Assembly: GCA_030737835.1 (NCBI GenBank)
Contig: CM060855.1
Location: 14,699,438 to 14,763,437 of the forward strand
Length of the DNA: 64,000 nt
Direction of reading: 5' to 3'
Source: Acorus gramineus
Taxonomy: Eukaryota > Streptophyta > Magnoliopsida > Acorales > Acoraceae
In this document: in pieces, positions 1-11,375 of the stretch
How the letters are laid out: every line of letters starts with the position of its first letter
How positions within the stretch are numbered: the stretch's first letter is position 1
Notes under the pieces: generated by a model
Told to the model about the DNA's origin: nothing
Databases searched by the model: none
The model's input: the letters and a program-made list of their open reading frames with translations, nothing else
Made by a program: the position numbers and the translations under genes

Positions 1-212
1 TACATAACAGTGATTTTCTGACGTGGGTATGCGCGTATCAATAACTAGTACTAATATATTTCACACATTTAACTTCTGGACCAATTATTCATGTGCATTA
101 ATGATTTTTGGCCGGAAATGAAGTTCAAAAGAAATATTGCTATGATTTCATTGTGAGGCATTTGATGTGATGTCGGTGTACTCTTTCTCCTGTCACCCAC
201 GTACTTATTTAT
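1..212. other. Intergenic, nothing recognised
   Basis: AT-rich flank of the foldback element that follows. No coding frame, RNA or repeat boundary is visible. Confidence 0.5.
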
Positions 213-221
213 TAAATTTTA

Positions 222-1086
222 GGGTTAAAGACATCTAAGTCCCTATAAACATGAAAAAACTTATATAAGTCCCTACTAAAATTGAGACCGACATACTAGT
301 CCATCAAACCCAAGAAAACCCCAATTATCATCCTTGAATTAAATTTCCATCCAAACTTAACAGAATATTCCCAGAATATTCTATCACATATAATTGTGTA
401 GACATTGAAGTCCTTATAAACAGTCATAGAAACAAATTAGTTCCTGCAAAAGATAAAATTGCCCCTGAAAGACTTTTACATTAAATTGTGTACACATTGC
501 AGTCCATATAAACAATCATAAAGACAAATTAGTCCTACAAAAGACAAAATTGCACCCGAAAGATTTTTACATTTATTTGGATAGACATTACAGTCCTTAT
601 AAATAATTGTAAAGACAAATTGGTCCCTGTAAAAGACAAAAATGCATCTGAAGGATTTTTACTTTTAATTATGTAGACATTATATTATTTTTTTTTACGA
701 TTATTTATCAGGACTGTAATGTCTATCCAATTAAATGTAAAAATATTTCAGGGGTAATTTTATCTTTTGCAGGGACTAATTTATTTTTATGATTGTTTAT
801 AGGGACTGCAATATATACACAATTTAATGTAAAAGTCTTTCAGGGGCAATTTTTCCTTTTACATGGACTAATTTATCTTTATGACTGTTTATAAGGACTT
901 CAATGTCTACACAATTATATGTGATGAAATATTCTGGGAATATTTTGTTAAGTTTGGATGGAAATTTAACTCAGGGATGATAATTGGGTTTTTCTAAATT
1001 TTCAAGGATTCATACGTTTGTCCTAATTTTAGTAGAAACTTACATGTATTTTCTCATGTTTGTAGGGACTTAGATATCTTTAACCC
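222..1086. mobile_element. Foldback (MULE-like) non-autonomous DNA transposon
   Basis: The element begins GGGTTAAAGACATC and ends with the inverse, CTTTAACCC. Its two halves are long inverted copies of each other. Directly outside lie two identical 9-bp sequences, TAAATTTTA, at 213-221 and 1087-1095. A 9-bp target duplication is the hallmark of Mutator-like elements. The left arm holds about three imperfect units of roughly 120 bp (about 394-665), each with a 'gacattgaagtcc...aaagac' core, and the right arm holds about two. There is no transposase frame, so it must be mobilised in trans. A decayed relative lies at about 32725-33602. Confidence 0.8.
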
Positions 1087-1095
1087 TAAATTTTA

Positions 1096-1499
1096 ATGTA
1101 CAAAGTTGTTGGTACTAACTTCTCCTTTACAACACGCTTATAATAATTGGGTTAGGCCACCGTGTCTGTCGACAGTTATAGGTCACAATGCTTCACAGTT
1201 ACATAGGTATGGGTTAGAATCGTCTACTTTTTCTATGGTTGTTTTGTATTTCAATCAATCAACAATTTTAAATTGATTAAATGAAATGAACGCAATGATT
1301 CATTTATAATTTGATGTGTTTATAGTTGTTTGATTTTAATTATCATGATATGTAAACTTAGGTTTGCATCACTTTTGTACTTATTAAATGTTACGGTAGT
1401 TGAACAGACTCAATGGCTTAACCCAAACTAAGTCCCCGAACTTTGTCTAGCCCGTAGAATGAGTCGGCCAAATAGACTTTGGATCGCCGAGTCCCACAA
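1096..1499. other. Intergenic, nothing recognised
   Basis: AT-rich sequence with no supported gene, RNA or repeat. Confidence 0.4.
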
Positions 1500-1502
1500 T
1501 GA

Positions 1503-1930
1503 GGCCTAGTTTGGCATAGAGATAAGGGGTTAGGATAAGAAAAAAATTAGATTAAATTACTTGTTATCCCATATGGCATTAAAAAAAAAAGATAAAGCAT
1601 GGACAATTGTCCACATTTTAAGATAAAAAATGGGGATAGTTTGTTCTGCGTAAAAAATGGAACAGACTTTATCTCAATTTTTTATCTAAAGAATGTGTTC
1701 TAGCAAACAATATTAATGACCCATTAATAGGAATGGTAGATCTGATATTTTTTAAAAAAATTTAAAGTTATCCCATATTTGATCCAAATACAAGATTGAG
1801 GATAAGAACACAAAAAATAAGGATAATAAAAACATTACCATATGCAAATCTGGATAAAAATAGTGATTTTTTTATCCTTATAAATTAGGCTAACTTATCC
1901 TAAAAATTTATCCATTTACCAAACTATGCC
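1503..1930. mobile_element. Tourist-like (PIF/Harbinger-type) MITE
   Basis: Terminal inverted repeats GGCCTAGTTTGG and CCAAACTATGCC enclose 428 bp of AT-rich sequence without coding potential. The flanking trinucleotides are TGA (1500-1502) and TAA (1931-1933), which fits a TWA-type 3-bp target duplication with one change. The 'GTTTGG' terminus is common in Tourist-like plant MITEs. Confidence 0.6.
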
Positions 1931-1933
1931 TAA

Positions 1934-3500
1934 AAGTAAAAAAAGATCTAAGTGTGAAAAAATAAACGGAGAATCAATACCCATTCCTACATAAGTACAG
2001 ATCCAAATCAGGTTGGTTCTTTAAAAGTAAAAACAAAAAAAAATGTTGCGAATCATCGACCATGAGATATTCCCCCAAATCTTTCACCAGAAAGCATCTG
2101 TCATCGATGTTATATATTGTGGAGCCTAATAATGTGCACAAAAGATTGTTGGCGCTACGCAGGGTCAGACGAAGGTCGAGCTTGATGAGATGTCAGTATA
2201 AAAGGACATGTCAGTATAATATGCCCGATAATTTTTTTTTTTGTGTCTTTCGTGTATTGACTTTTTTGTCCTTAATGAGATGTCAGTATAAAATGGCATC
2301 TCATATTTTTCATTAGGCTCTAGGGTTTTTATCTTCGGTGTGATCATTGTGAAAACTTTTCATCGATAGTGGATTGATTTTTGGTGTACTCCGTAGACGT
2401 AGGCAAATTTTGTCGAATCACGTAAATTTTTATGTATTTGCTTCGATTTATTTATTTATTTCCTTTGATTGATTGTATCCCAAGATCCGAAAATCGTAAC
2501 AATCGACTCGTCGCAAGCTAAATAGTCCACCCTCTTCTTTCATATTTTTCTTTTTATTCAATAGAGGAATCCTTGGGTGGTTTAGTCCTTCCTCACTTGT
2601 CACCATCTGTTTTTTTTTTTTTTTCTCTTTTACAATGAAGTACTTAAAGCATCTCTAACAGAGTCTTCATTTTGAAAACTCTTATCGGATATTTTGGATT
2701 TTTGAAGACTCCTGAACTCTAATATAGTCTTCAATTTGAAGATTTTGCTGTTTTGAAGACCCATCAATTTCAATAGTGGATCTTCAATTTTTTTGGTGTG
2801 GGTCTTCAAATCACTATTTTAATTTGTTAAAATTCTCATTCTACAATTTGTCCCTTCTACCTTTATTGTTTATTGACATTTATGTTTTAATTTTAATGTA
2901 AATAACTAAATTATCTTAACTCTATATTTACATATATAAAAAAAAATGGTATATATGTATGTAAAGTTGCAAGTAGCTAGACTTGTATCTAATATATCCA
3001 GTTATCTGACTTGATGTAGTAAGACATCTCTGTATTGTTATGTCTCAGAGCTTTTGATGTTTATCATTCATTTATGTAAATGAGTCCAATGTTGGTGGGA
3101 TAAGGCATATCTGTATCGTTACATCTTATAGCATTGAATGTTTATTCTTCCAAGCTTTGAAAGAATCCAATGATGATACATGTCTATCAAGTCATATCCA
3201 ATATTCTTGACACATTGCTTTTGAACTTTAAATGAAATTTTTTAGTGAAAAATTTAACAAATTTTTTTCAAATTTCCATATTTTTATTAAATACAAATGA
3301 AAAATTATGAATTTATAATTTTGTAAAAGTTAAATGTCATTTATTAAAAGTTGTTCTAAGTTAACAAGGTCATTCGTGGGATTACCTATACTTGATGTGA
3401 CATATGGAGACCCAAATAGTGGGTCTCCAAATATGGAGCCCAGAGTGATTTTAAAGACCGGCAACCTTCATTTTGAAGGTCGGTTGGAGTTGGAACAAAC
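1934..3500. other. Intergenic, AT-rich, short dispersed repeats
   Basis: No gene found. A short motif 'gatgtcagtataaaa' recurs around 2190, 2205 and 2280. Around 2640-2830 and 3400-3490 there are similar stretches of the type 'gtcttcaa...gaag', probably MITE remnants. The short open frames at 2062 and 3334 have no recognisable domain and look like chance frames. Confidence 0.4.
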
Positions 3501-3505
3501 AAAGG

Positions 3506-3732
3506 GTGCGTTTGATAGCGTGATTGTAAAACTGATTCTACAGGAATCTGAGTTTTAAAACTGATTCTGCAGGAAGCTCAGTTTCTCAGCTTTTTGAAAT
3601 CGCAGCTGTTGGGTACTATTTATCTGAAATCTGTATACAGAAAGCTGTGACAGTAAAACTGTTTGGTTGCACGATTACAAATGTAGTTTCTTGTAATTAC
3701 AAACATTGCGTAATTGCACAACCAAACACACC
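3506..3732. mobile_element. MITE, family E copy 1
   Basis: The ends GGGTGCGTTTGATAGCG and GCACAACCAAACACACCC are imperfect inverted repeats. The interior contains duplicated 'aaaactgattct(a/g)caggaa' blocks. The same interior order recurs at 4650-4879, so this is a repeat family. The flanks read aaa on both sides, so the target-site class is not clear. Confidence 0.55.
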
Positions 3733-4649
3733 CAAAATGGCCTTCAAATCTGGTTTTTGAAGCTCGATTGGAGCCGCTCTTATGGAGGGGTAAAACTTCC
3801 CTACTTGAATTTGGATCCGGTTGAGCGTGGTGATCCACTCTCCATGCTTCGGGCAAGTGGGATCCTCATGTGAACATCCTCTTAGATCCCACCAACAGAG
3901 ATGAGTGACATGCATAAAAGCCCTCAGATGATTAAGTCAATTTTATGTAGGATTAAGATTTAAATTCTCTGGCCACCCGTATGGGGTGTGATATTAGGTT
4001 ATTCGCTCCCGATAGCTATACTGGGATAGATAACAATCTAGGCTGAATAAGTAACTTTTTGTTTGGTTATCTTTTTTGTTATTCTCATTGGGAAACATAA
4101 AAATAACTTTTTTGTTGTTTGGTTCATCTTGGATAAATTGATGATTAATTGTTGATAAGGGATGAATAAGAGTTTATAATTTTTTAAATGACAATTATAC
4201 CCCCTGGGAATAGTGTGAGAGATATATGATTGATTTAATAGATGTGACAGTTTTTGAAATCTGTGAGTCTATTAGGTGAGATAAATTTTTTAAAATGACA
4301 GAGAAGGATATTTTTATCTATTGGCATAGATAAGCCTTGATAAGCAATTCCACAATTTCTTAAGAATAGTTATCATGCCTTATTCTAGTTTATCTAGATA
4401 TAACTATCAGAATTTATTTTATTAAAACAAACAATTTTTTTTAACTATTCTTCATTATTCTTATCTTATGTTCTACGTCATAGGGATAGAATAATACACC
4501 TATTATGTTGTTTGACTTTTCATTTCTTTTTATATATATTCTCCCACTGCGCTCATCGTGTCATGGTGTTCAGATGATACGTGTCGCCTGCTGTCATCAT
4601 TCCAAGGTGTCATTTCTATGAAAATGGGCCCAACAAATGGGAAGAGAGG
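3733..4649. other. Intergenic with a probable MITE
   Basis: From about 4010 to 4500 the sequence resembles the 'gataaataa...ggttatc...ttattctcattgggaaac' repeat that also occurs at 32267-32721 and, inverted, at 57119-57560. It is therefore probably a diverged copy of that MITE family. No gene is supported. Confidence 0.4.
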
Positions 4650-4879
4650 AAGGTGTGTTTTGTTGCGCGATTGTAAAATGATTATGTAGGAATTTAAATT
4701 TTAAAACTGATTTTGTAGGAAGTTTGTTTTCTTCTAGCTTTTGAAAATCATAACTTTTTTATACTATTTACTTAAAATCTATGTACAAAAAGTTGTTACA
4801 ATAAAACTGTTTGGTTGTACGATTGCAGAAACAGCTTTCTGCAACCGCAAACGCTGTGTAATTGTGCAATCAAACTCAC
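4650..4879. mobile_element. MITE, family E copy 2
   Basis: Begins GGTGTGTTTTGTTGCGCGA and ends GTGCAATCAAACTCACC. It shares with 3506-3732 the blocks 'aaaactgattttgtaggaag', 'aaaactgtttggttg' and 'gtgtaattg', but is more diverged. No coding capacity. Confidence 0.5.
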
Positions 4880-4917
4880 CCGAAGTCTAAGTGATCGAGT
4901 TAGTTTTGTCTCGGGGG

Positions 4918-5130
4918 GAAATAAAAAGGAAATGTTAGACTCAAAAATTTTTATTAATTAAAATTCAGATCACATATGTTTTTATTTTTAATAAGTGTAA
5001 TAAACATTTAACGAGATATATACATCGTCTAATGAAGTATATGCTCTATTGAATTTTTAATGAGGTATATAAAACTATATTTTAAACTGTAACAAAAACC
5101 GAGTGTAATAACATCCCAAAAAAAAAAAAA
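4918..5130 (-). repeat. Dispersed AT-rich repeat, family A (copy)
   Basis: A copy of the most frequent repeat in the window. On the minus strand it starts 'gttattacactcgg' and contains 'cctcattaaa' and 'acgatgtatat' blocks. Other copies lie near 9960-11190, 25926-26950, 28320-29165, 38540-39200 and 59205-59560. The shared terminus is roughly GGGCNNTGTTACACTNAG. I could not place the family in a named class. Confidence 0.45.
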
Positions 5131-5205
5131 AAACAAAAGAGGGTCCCCATAGATTTTTATTTTTTTACCCAGCAATAAAGGACCACCCCCATTGAATTGT
5201 TTTCA

Positions 5206-5430
5206 TTTTTTTTTTTTTTTAGTTTTTGATAGACAAAGCCCACAGACGGCAAGTACACTCAGGCGCAAAGCCTGAAACGCATCCCGTGAGAGGGGCATAC
5301 ACTCAGGCGCAAAGCCTGAAACGCATCCCGTGAGAGGGGCATACACACTGGGCTCGAACCCGGGTCGTTCACGAGAGACTCGTGCGACTCTTTCATCTCG
5401 CTAGACAAGGGGACATGCCTAACCATTAAA
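5206..5430 (-). mobile_element. tRNA-derived SINE-like element with internal duplication
   Basis: On the minus strand the order is a box-A-like TAGCGAGATGA, then a box B match GGTTCGAGCCC (both RNA polymerase III internal promoter motifs), then two copies of a 44-bp unit (5254-5297 and 5298-5341 on the plus strand, containing 'aggcgcaaagcctgaaacgc'), then 'gtctatcaaaaact' and an A-rich tail (a T-run of about 14 on the plus strand). This is the layout of a tRNA-type SINE. No clean target duplication was found; CCATTGAA/CCATTAAA at the two ends is suggestive only. Confidence 0.55.
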
Positions 5431-7260
5431 TGATAAAATTTGTTGGGTTCTGAATATCTTTTGACAAAGCAGCAGAAAATGTATTTCGGCTCGTCATATC
5501 ATGTTTTATAAAAAACATTATTTATATTTGTCCAAAAAACCTAACCATTAAATAATTTTCAATTTTTTTTATATGAGAGGAAAAAGAAAGGAGAGAGAAG
5601 AAGTCACCGGTTACAATGGTTTTTTTTTTTTTAATAATTTTTTCAGTCACGATTTTTCTAATAAAATTATTTATGTTGTTCGATGTTAGTTAGCAGTAAT
5701 GGTCGTATATATAGTTTTTTTGGTGGTTTTATTTAATTCTTTGTTTTTTTCTTATAATCATAATTGGTTTTATTTAAAATAGTGAATATATATGATAATA
5801 ATTTTGTTATATTAGACAAAATTTTCGTTGATATTATTATGTATTTTTGTTATATCCATCTCCTACTATTTATAAATGATACATTCTGAATCAAACAAAA
5901 CACTTGTCAAATATTTAACGTGCTCAAACATTGTTATTACGATTGTGACAAATATGCTTAATAAATAAATGGATTCGTACAAAGTCACCATATGTTTTGC
6001 ATCAAATTTTTCGTAAGGTGTTTCAAAATTTAAATAATCTATTTGTTAAGGGAATCACCACACTTATCTGTCTTACTCAATACGTGAAGATACGTGTAGG
6101 TTGCCCTTAAAAATTGTTAAGATGCATGGATAATGTTTAGGCATTATTTTCAATCAATGCCATTTATGTGATATTTTATCATGCGATCATTGATCGTTTG
6201 ATCGGGGGCCACATCTTAGGATAGATCTGAGGGCCCCAAAAGTTAAAAATATATATATATTTTTAATTTGTTTTATTGAAATTTCTTATATGTTATCATT
6301 TTTTATTTTTATTAAATCGGATTTAACGGTTACATGAGGATATTGAGGGGGGAATAAGAAGATTAAAGGGATGAATGAGAAGGAATGAATGAGAAGGTAT
6401 GTACTCTATCCTTAGCTCCTGCTTAGAAAAATTAATACCGACTTGGAGTGTCAAGAAGGGTTTAAATTTTTGAGGAGTTGTTCAAATTGTTCCGAAAAGT
6501 AGTTTTTAAATTTTTTTGAAAAACTTTGTAAGGTTGTAACAAAAAGAAAGTTGTGTCAACAAGGGTGGCCTTTTAAAATTTGACTTTCGAGCCCTAACAA
6601 ACCGATGTACATTAAAAATAATACATATTATAAGTTTCCAAGACCCACGCATTTGTTGTCAAACGACAATTTCAGGCCGGCCAAGGCACGGCATTGATAT
6701 GGCTGAAGTTACAATGCCCTATGTCACTATGTGTCATGGTGGTTGTGTCAACAGTATGTGGTCCACTCCGGTGCTTATGGAAGTGGAAGGAATTTGTTTG
6801 AGATACATTTAGTCTATTTTACAGTCTAGTCTATATATACATATATATCATAATTCATGATAATGCAATATATATTGTATTATCATAGTATATGATCTAA
6901 AAAAAATTTAATTTTTTAAAATAAAAAAAATATATTAATATATCTCATTATATACTTCATTTCATATAATAATGTGTATTTCAATGAGAGAGTGTGTGTT
7001 TTAAAAATAAAAAATATGTGTGGATTGTAATTGAAGCTACACAAGGGGCTGGACATATCATTTTTCAATTTGTTTAGGTGTTACCCTTGCAAGAGGTTTG
7101 GGACTAACCAATATACATATATGTAGTGATCCATAATCACTAATAAGAGTATTGTTACGTTACAGCGAGATGGACCAAGACCTCCACACATACATACAGG
7201 AGAGTTTGTTACAAGTTAGGAGGATGGATTCAAGTATAGATCCCATCCAATGTCACAAAG
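5431..7260. other. Intergenic, nothing firm
   Basis: Very AT-rich sequence without a supported gene. The motif 'cctaaccattaaat' near the SINE edge (5428) recurs at about 5530. The stretch from about 6830 to 7000 resembles a second dispersed AT-rich family (family D) also seen at 19745-19985, 29866-30105 and 54074-54245. Confidence 0.35.
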
Positions 7261-7495
7261 GCTCCATTTGGATAGGCAATTAAAACGTTGAGATTTTTAA
7301 AATTTTGTATTTTAAACTCAGTTTTTTAAAAATATTGTTTTATTAGTTTTTTCAATTATAAATTTTTTTTGCTTCTAAAAGAAATATGATGGTTTGAAAA
7401 ACTATACACTGAAAATGTGTTTGAATTTGAGCTTGAATTTTTTTAGTTTTTCAAAAGAAAAAATTACCCGAAAACAAACCCAAACGAGGTCAAAG
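7261..7495. mobile_element. Probable MITE
   Basis: Starts 'ggctccatttggatagg' and ends 'caaacccaaacgaggtc', an imperfect inverted pair, around an AT-rich interior with 'ttgaatttgagcttg'. A related stretch lies inside the intron of the first UGT gene (about 12110-12300). Confidence 0.4.
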
Positions 7496-7686
7496 TCTTA
7501 TGTGAGTGCGAGCATGCCGAGAGAACTTAGCAGCTGCCAGAAATCAATGACTCTATCAAAGGCTGGCCTGTGGATGATTATATATGTTCTTGTATATCAC
7601 ACACACACTCTACTATGCCTCCGAATGTAATAGCTTGTTATGAATTTTTCAATATAAAAGCTCTGTTATGGGCCAAAAAAAAAAAA
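7496..7686 (+). repeat. Possible retroposed 3' end with poly(A) tail
   Basis: The sequence ends 'caatataaaagctctgttatgggcc' followed by a run of twelve A (7675-7686). This looks like the polyadenylated 3' end of a retroposed transcript, but no protein domain is visible upstream. A (GT)10 microsatellite follows at 7699-7718. Confidence 0.3.
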
Positions 7687-7698
7687 CACACCTTAACT

Positions 7699-7718
7699 GT
7701 GTGTGTGTGTGTGTGTGT
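7699..7718. repeat. (GT)n microsatellite
   Basis: Ten uninterrupted TG units. Confidence 0.85.
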
Positions 7719-9285
7719 AGAGGATCTCGTGACACAAATAGCTAGCAAAGTCCAACTCATTATAATTATCTTACTCCGGATCTGTCCTATTCATTTAACG
7801 GTCTTGTGTTATGCGTGACGCCCAATTAATTAAAAAATCGATATACGTAAGGTCCTCTGTCGGCATCCCCACAGGCCACAGATCTCCTAGCGAACTTCAA
7901 ATTAATAAATGTCACGCTCCAGCAATTCGAGGGAAGTCTTCGCCCAATAATGGCGTGTGAGGACCATTCAATTCGTTGGAGGTAGGGACAGGCTATCCTC
8001 CAAGATTCATCGTGGTTGTTTGAACTCCTTTTTTTATTCCTCAATTGCTGTTCTGTTGATTTGAATAATCTATAGTCGTCCAAGTGAGGATTCCCCCTTT
8101 CTTATTTGGTTTGGGGCTGCGGCATCTAAAATATGAAGATGCATCTTTCAAACAGCCAAAGTTTTTAGAATGAGTTGTTCAAACAGCCGAAATTGAAACA
8201 TGAATATAGTGGAGTTGTCCTTATGGTTACTCTATAGAGCAAACATTCAAAATGTTCACGCCTTTGTATTTCTTTCGGTAATCAAGATTTTATATCACTA
8301 TAACTTTAACAAATTCACGAACACTTTACATGGAGCATCAAAAAGCAAGGTAATAAAAGCTTAGTGCACCATGTGTACCTAGCTACCTATACAGAGTTAA
8401 CACAAGCATGCATCTCATCTCAATTATTTTAGATTTTACATTAAAAATGATTGACGTAAGGATTCATTCGTTATTACATGCCAAAGTCAAGAGGCGCGCA
8501 GTCGTTATCCAATTGTATTTTTAGAAACTTAGAGACAATATTTTTGAATGAAGAGCTAATCAGGCAAGTTGGAATTAATGCATGCTCAACTCCAATTATT
8601 GTGGCACAATTGTAATGACTCCCAAAACAAATTTAAATAAATATGATGGTATCATAATTGCATAAATTAAATAAGTCGATGACGTTTCTTTTGAAAATAA
8701 AAATATGTCAATGATGCACAATCCGACGGATAGTATCCGACAGATGGCATTAGCTTTGAGACATGAACAAATGTATAAACATATTAAAACAGACGATTTA
8801 AAAAGATGCATGACACCAACATTGCATCATCCTTTGTATGCAAAACACAGTCAACAAAATGGGCGTTCCATGCTTCCAGATAGATTGACACATCGAAGGT
8901 TTTCAAATCCAATTTGAGTGTTTTTTTATATTCAATCTTTTTTATTATCTTAAATGCAGTCTCATGTATTTCTTTAACTTTCTTTATTTACTATAACTAG
9001 TTATATGGTTCATTGAAATTTTTTAAATTTTTTTTATAAATGATACGATTTAAATCATCACTATATAAACTTGAGACTAGTCTAAGAGTTTCTCTATCCC
9101 AACCAGTTTGGTTTGTCACCTCTCCCCAAAAAACTATTAGAATGCCTCTCCTCGTGACCTGGTCTAGTTTTTCTTGGACTACTCAAGCAAATAAGATTAT
9201 TTGTCACTACATTTATGGGCGACCCGTTCCCTTCTAACTTCACGTGGGATTTAAAATAAAATAAAAAATGGCAAATGGTAAAAAC
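7719..9285. other. Intergenic, nothing recognised
   Basis: Open frames of 60-85 codons exist on both strands (for example the minus frame 7826-8083 and the plus frame 8705-8917) but none shows a known domain, splice context or codon bias. No repeat boundaries were found. Confidence 0.4.
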
Positions 9286-9298
9286 AACTTCTAAGTAA

Positions 9299-9425
9299 AT
9301 GACTGAACCTTGGTCTCTTGATAAGATGAGAGAGATGCTCTCTCTTTAACAATTAAACTTATATTCGAGTCTTATCACGCATTTAAGATTTGATCAATAA
9401 AAAAAAATAGCATTAAAAAAAAAAA
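9299..9425 (+). mobile_element. SINE (family S1) with 13-bp target duplication
   Basis: The element is flanked by two identical 13-bp sequences, AACTTCTAAGTAA, at 9286-9298 and 9426-9438. It contains a box-A-like 'gataagatgagaga', a degenerate box B 'attcgagtctt', the block 'gatttgatcaataaaaaaaaa' and a second A-run at its 3' end. The same order of blocks, including 'gatttgatcaa' before the A-tail, occurs on the minus strand at 49107-49228. The tail, the pol III-like motifs and the long exact duplication together support a real retroposon insertion. Confidence 0.75.
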
Positions 9426-9525
9426 AACTTCTAAGTAACGTTTCTCTATTTAACAAGTCATACAAGATAAACCTCCATAACCTTAAAACAAGCATATAAC
9501 TTATTAGTAGTTTTTTTTTTTTTTT

Positions 9526-9795
9526 GGTCTTTTATTTTTAAGTTCCTGTAAAGGATTCAGTGATCGATCACTCATTTTTTCATATTTTGGTTTTAGTCTT
9601 CAGATTTAAAGAATATGTTCCTTTTTAGTTCCTGGGAGAGACCTATCCCTAAATTATTTGGTTTTCTTTTTACTCCCTAGGAGGGACTAAAAAGAAACGT
9701 ATCATTTAAATCTAGGGGATTAAAATCAAAATATGAAGAAATAAGGGATCGATCACTAAATCTTATAGTCTATGGGGACTTAAAAATAAAAAACC
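9526..9795. mobile_element. Foldback MITE, family C
   Basis: Begins 'ggtcttttatttttaagttcc' and ends with the inverse, 'ggggacttaaaaataaaaaacc'. The arms also share 'cagtgatcgatcac' and 'ggatcgatcac'. The whole 270 bp is close to one imperfect palindrome. A larger relative lies at 37501-38235. No clear target duplication. Confidence 0.6.
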
Positions 9796-10619
9796 ATTTT
9801 TTCATCTATTTAGTCCATGCAATATATCACAAAAATATCTACATTTTAAAAATATATATGACTAATGAGATAAGGTTTACTATTTGTAAAATATCAAAAC
9901 AGAAAGAATAGTATTAGATACAATTTTAAATGCAATCGTACATATAATCCGTACATGTTTTACTCTTTAAAAATAATAGAACTCATATAATGAGATATAT
10001 GCATGAATAAAAAAATATATATGATTTTATTTTATATTCAATGAATTCATTCCAGCGAGGGTTAAAAATTAGTGAGGTATTACATTTGCGTTCGTAGAAA
10101 GGACAGTATCTAACTCAATAACATTATTCTATTAATAAATCTTCAACCGACCAGCTATCTATCTCCGACCATTTACAATAAAAATTTCTTAAGATTGACA
10201 AGTGACGTGAATCGTACAAAATACTTTTTTGAATGGACGCGGTTCAGTTTGTGGTTTGTGGACATAAAAGTATCTGCCCAAAAATCTTGTCTCTTCGGTA
10301 TCAAGACGAGTTACGCATTAAAAATAACTGCAACCCATAAAAAGAAAACAAAAAAATGGCACCGTTGAAAGTTGGGGAAATCCAAACACCAACCTCTGAA
10401 AAGAAATGAAATAATGCAAACCCAGGCCATGACTGACGAACTTTATCACTTAATAATAAGAAAATAATAATATTGTATTCAGTCTTGTTTTATAACCTAA
10501 AACACAAATCATAACACACAAATCATATTGCATAAAAAAATAATTAACATTAATCTAATAAGAGATATGCTTTCATAAAAAAAAAATTATATTGTTTTAT
10601 TTTTATATTTAATAAACTC
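9796..10619. other. Intergenic; family A repeat fragments
   Basis: The stretches from about 9960 to 10080 and from about 10560 onward resemble family A. No gene is supported. Confidence 0.35.
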
Positions 10620-10627
10620 ATTTTTAG

Positions 10628-11052
10628 TGGGGCTAGTAAACGAAATGAACCGCTCGGCTCTCCTCGGTTGGAGTTCATTTGGACTCGTTCAATTAGATAA
10701 ATTAGTTGAATTTAAATAATTTTTAAAGCTCGGTTATAAATGAATCGAGTCGAGCTCATGAGTCTAAACGAGCTTAGTATTCTTCTTCATTTTAGGGTTT
10801 TTAGATATTAAACATAAAATTTTAACCTAAATGAGTAAAGCTCACGAGCTTAAAAGAGCATAACTTTGTATTGATTAGTGTTCTAATTTTACAAACGAGC
10901 TGAACCGAGCTTCATTGAGCTTTTTATAATAAAAACGAGTCGAGTTTAAATACAAAATTAAACTCGGCCCCTTCTCAAGTCAAGCTTAATTATAAATAAG
11001 CCGAACTTGAACATGTTAAAACACGACTCGTTTAACTCTTTTACCACTCCTA
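10628..11052. mobile_element. hAT-like MITE upstream of the first UGT gene
   Basis: Exact 8-bp target duplications ATTTTTAG lie at 10620-10627 and 11053-11060. The ends, TGGGGCTAGTAAA and TTTACCACTCCTA, are inverted repeats, and an 8-bp duplication is the hAT superfamily signature. The interior is rich in 'cgagctc' and 'gctcggt' motifs, like the related element at 22909-23395. The insertion splits a family A repeat: the sequence on either side joins into 'aataaactcatttttagtaagcg'. It ends about 320 bp before the UGT start codon, so it lies in the probable promoter. Confidence 0.75.
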
Positions 11053-11295
11053 ATTTTTAGTAAGCGTAAGAAAAAAATTAACGGGATATAAATATTGTCT
11101 AACAATGTATGTTTCAATTTATTTCTAACAAAATATATATAATTACATTTTGAATAGCCAAAAAAGATGGAGGGTCATCCAAAAATATAATATAATTAAA
11201 ACATTTAAAATGTTAAAACCTTGAAACACATGTTGACCCACAACTAAGATAACTGTACATTTCTAAACGCTTGGTGACCAACAACTAAAGATGCC

Positions 11296-11302
11296 TATAT
11301 AT
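11296..11302 (+). promoter_or_regulatory. Probable TATA box of UGT gene 1
   Basis: TATATAT lies about 75 bp before the start codon, a usual position for a plant gene with a short leader. Confidence 0.5.
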
Positions 11303-11350
11303 TGACACTTTTTGCAACAGAGAACCCAACTTATCACAGAGAATTCTTTA

Positions 11351-11375
11351 GAGAGAGAGAGAGAGAGAGAGAGAG
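11351..11375 (+). repeat. (GA)n microsatellite in the 5' leader of UGT gene 1
   Basis: Twelve and a half GA units run directly into the ATG. The second UGT gene has the same kind of repeat directly before its ATG (24598-24614), so the feature may date from before their duplication. GA repeats in plant leaders can bind BBR/BPC factors; that role here is inference. Confidence 0.8.

Noticed and set aside
7826..8083. 85-codon minus-strand frame that looks moderately complex
   Set aside because: No recognisable domain, no splice context and no homologous stretch elsewhere in the window. Kept only as unassigned intergenic sequence.
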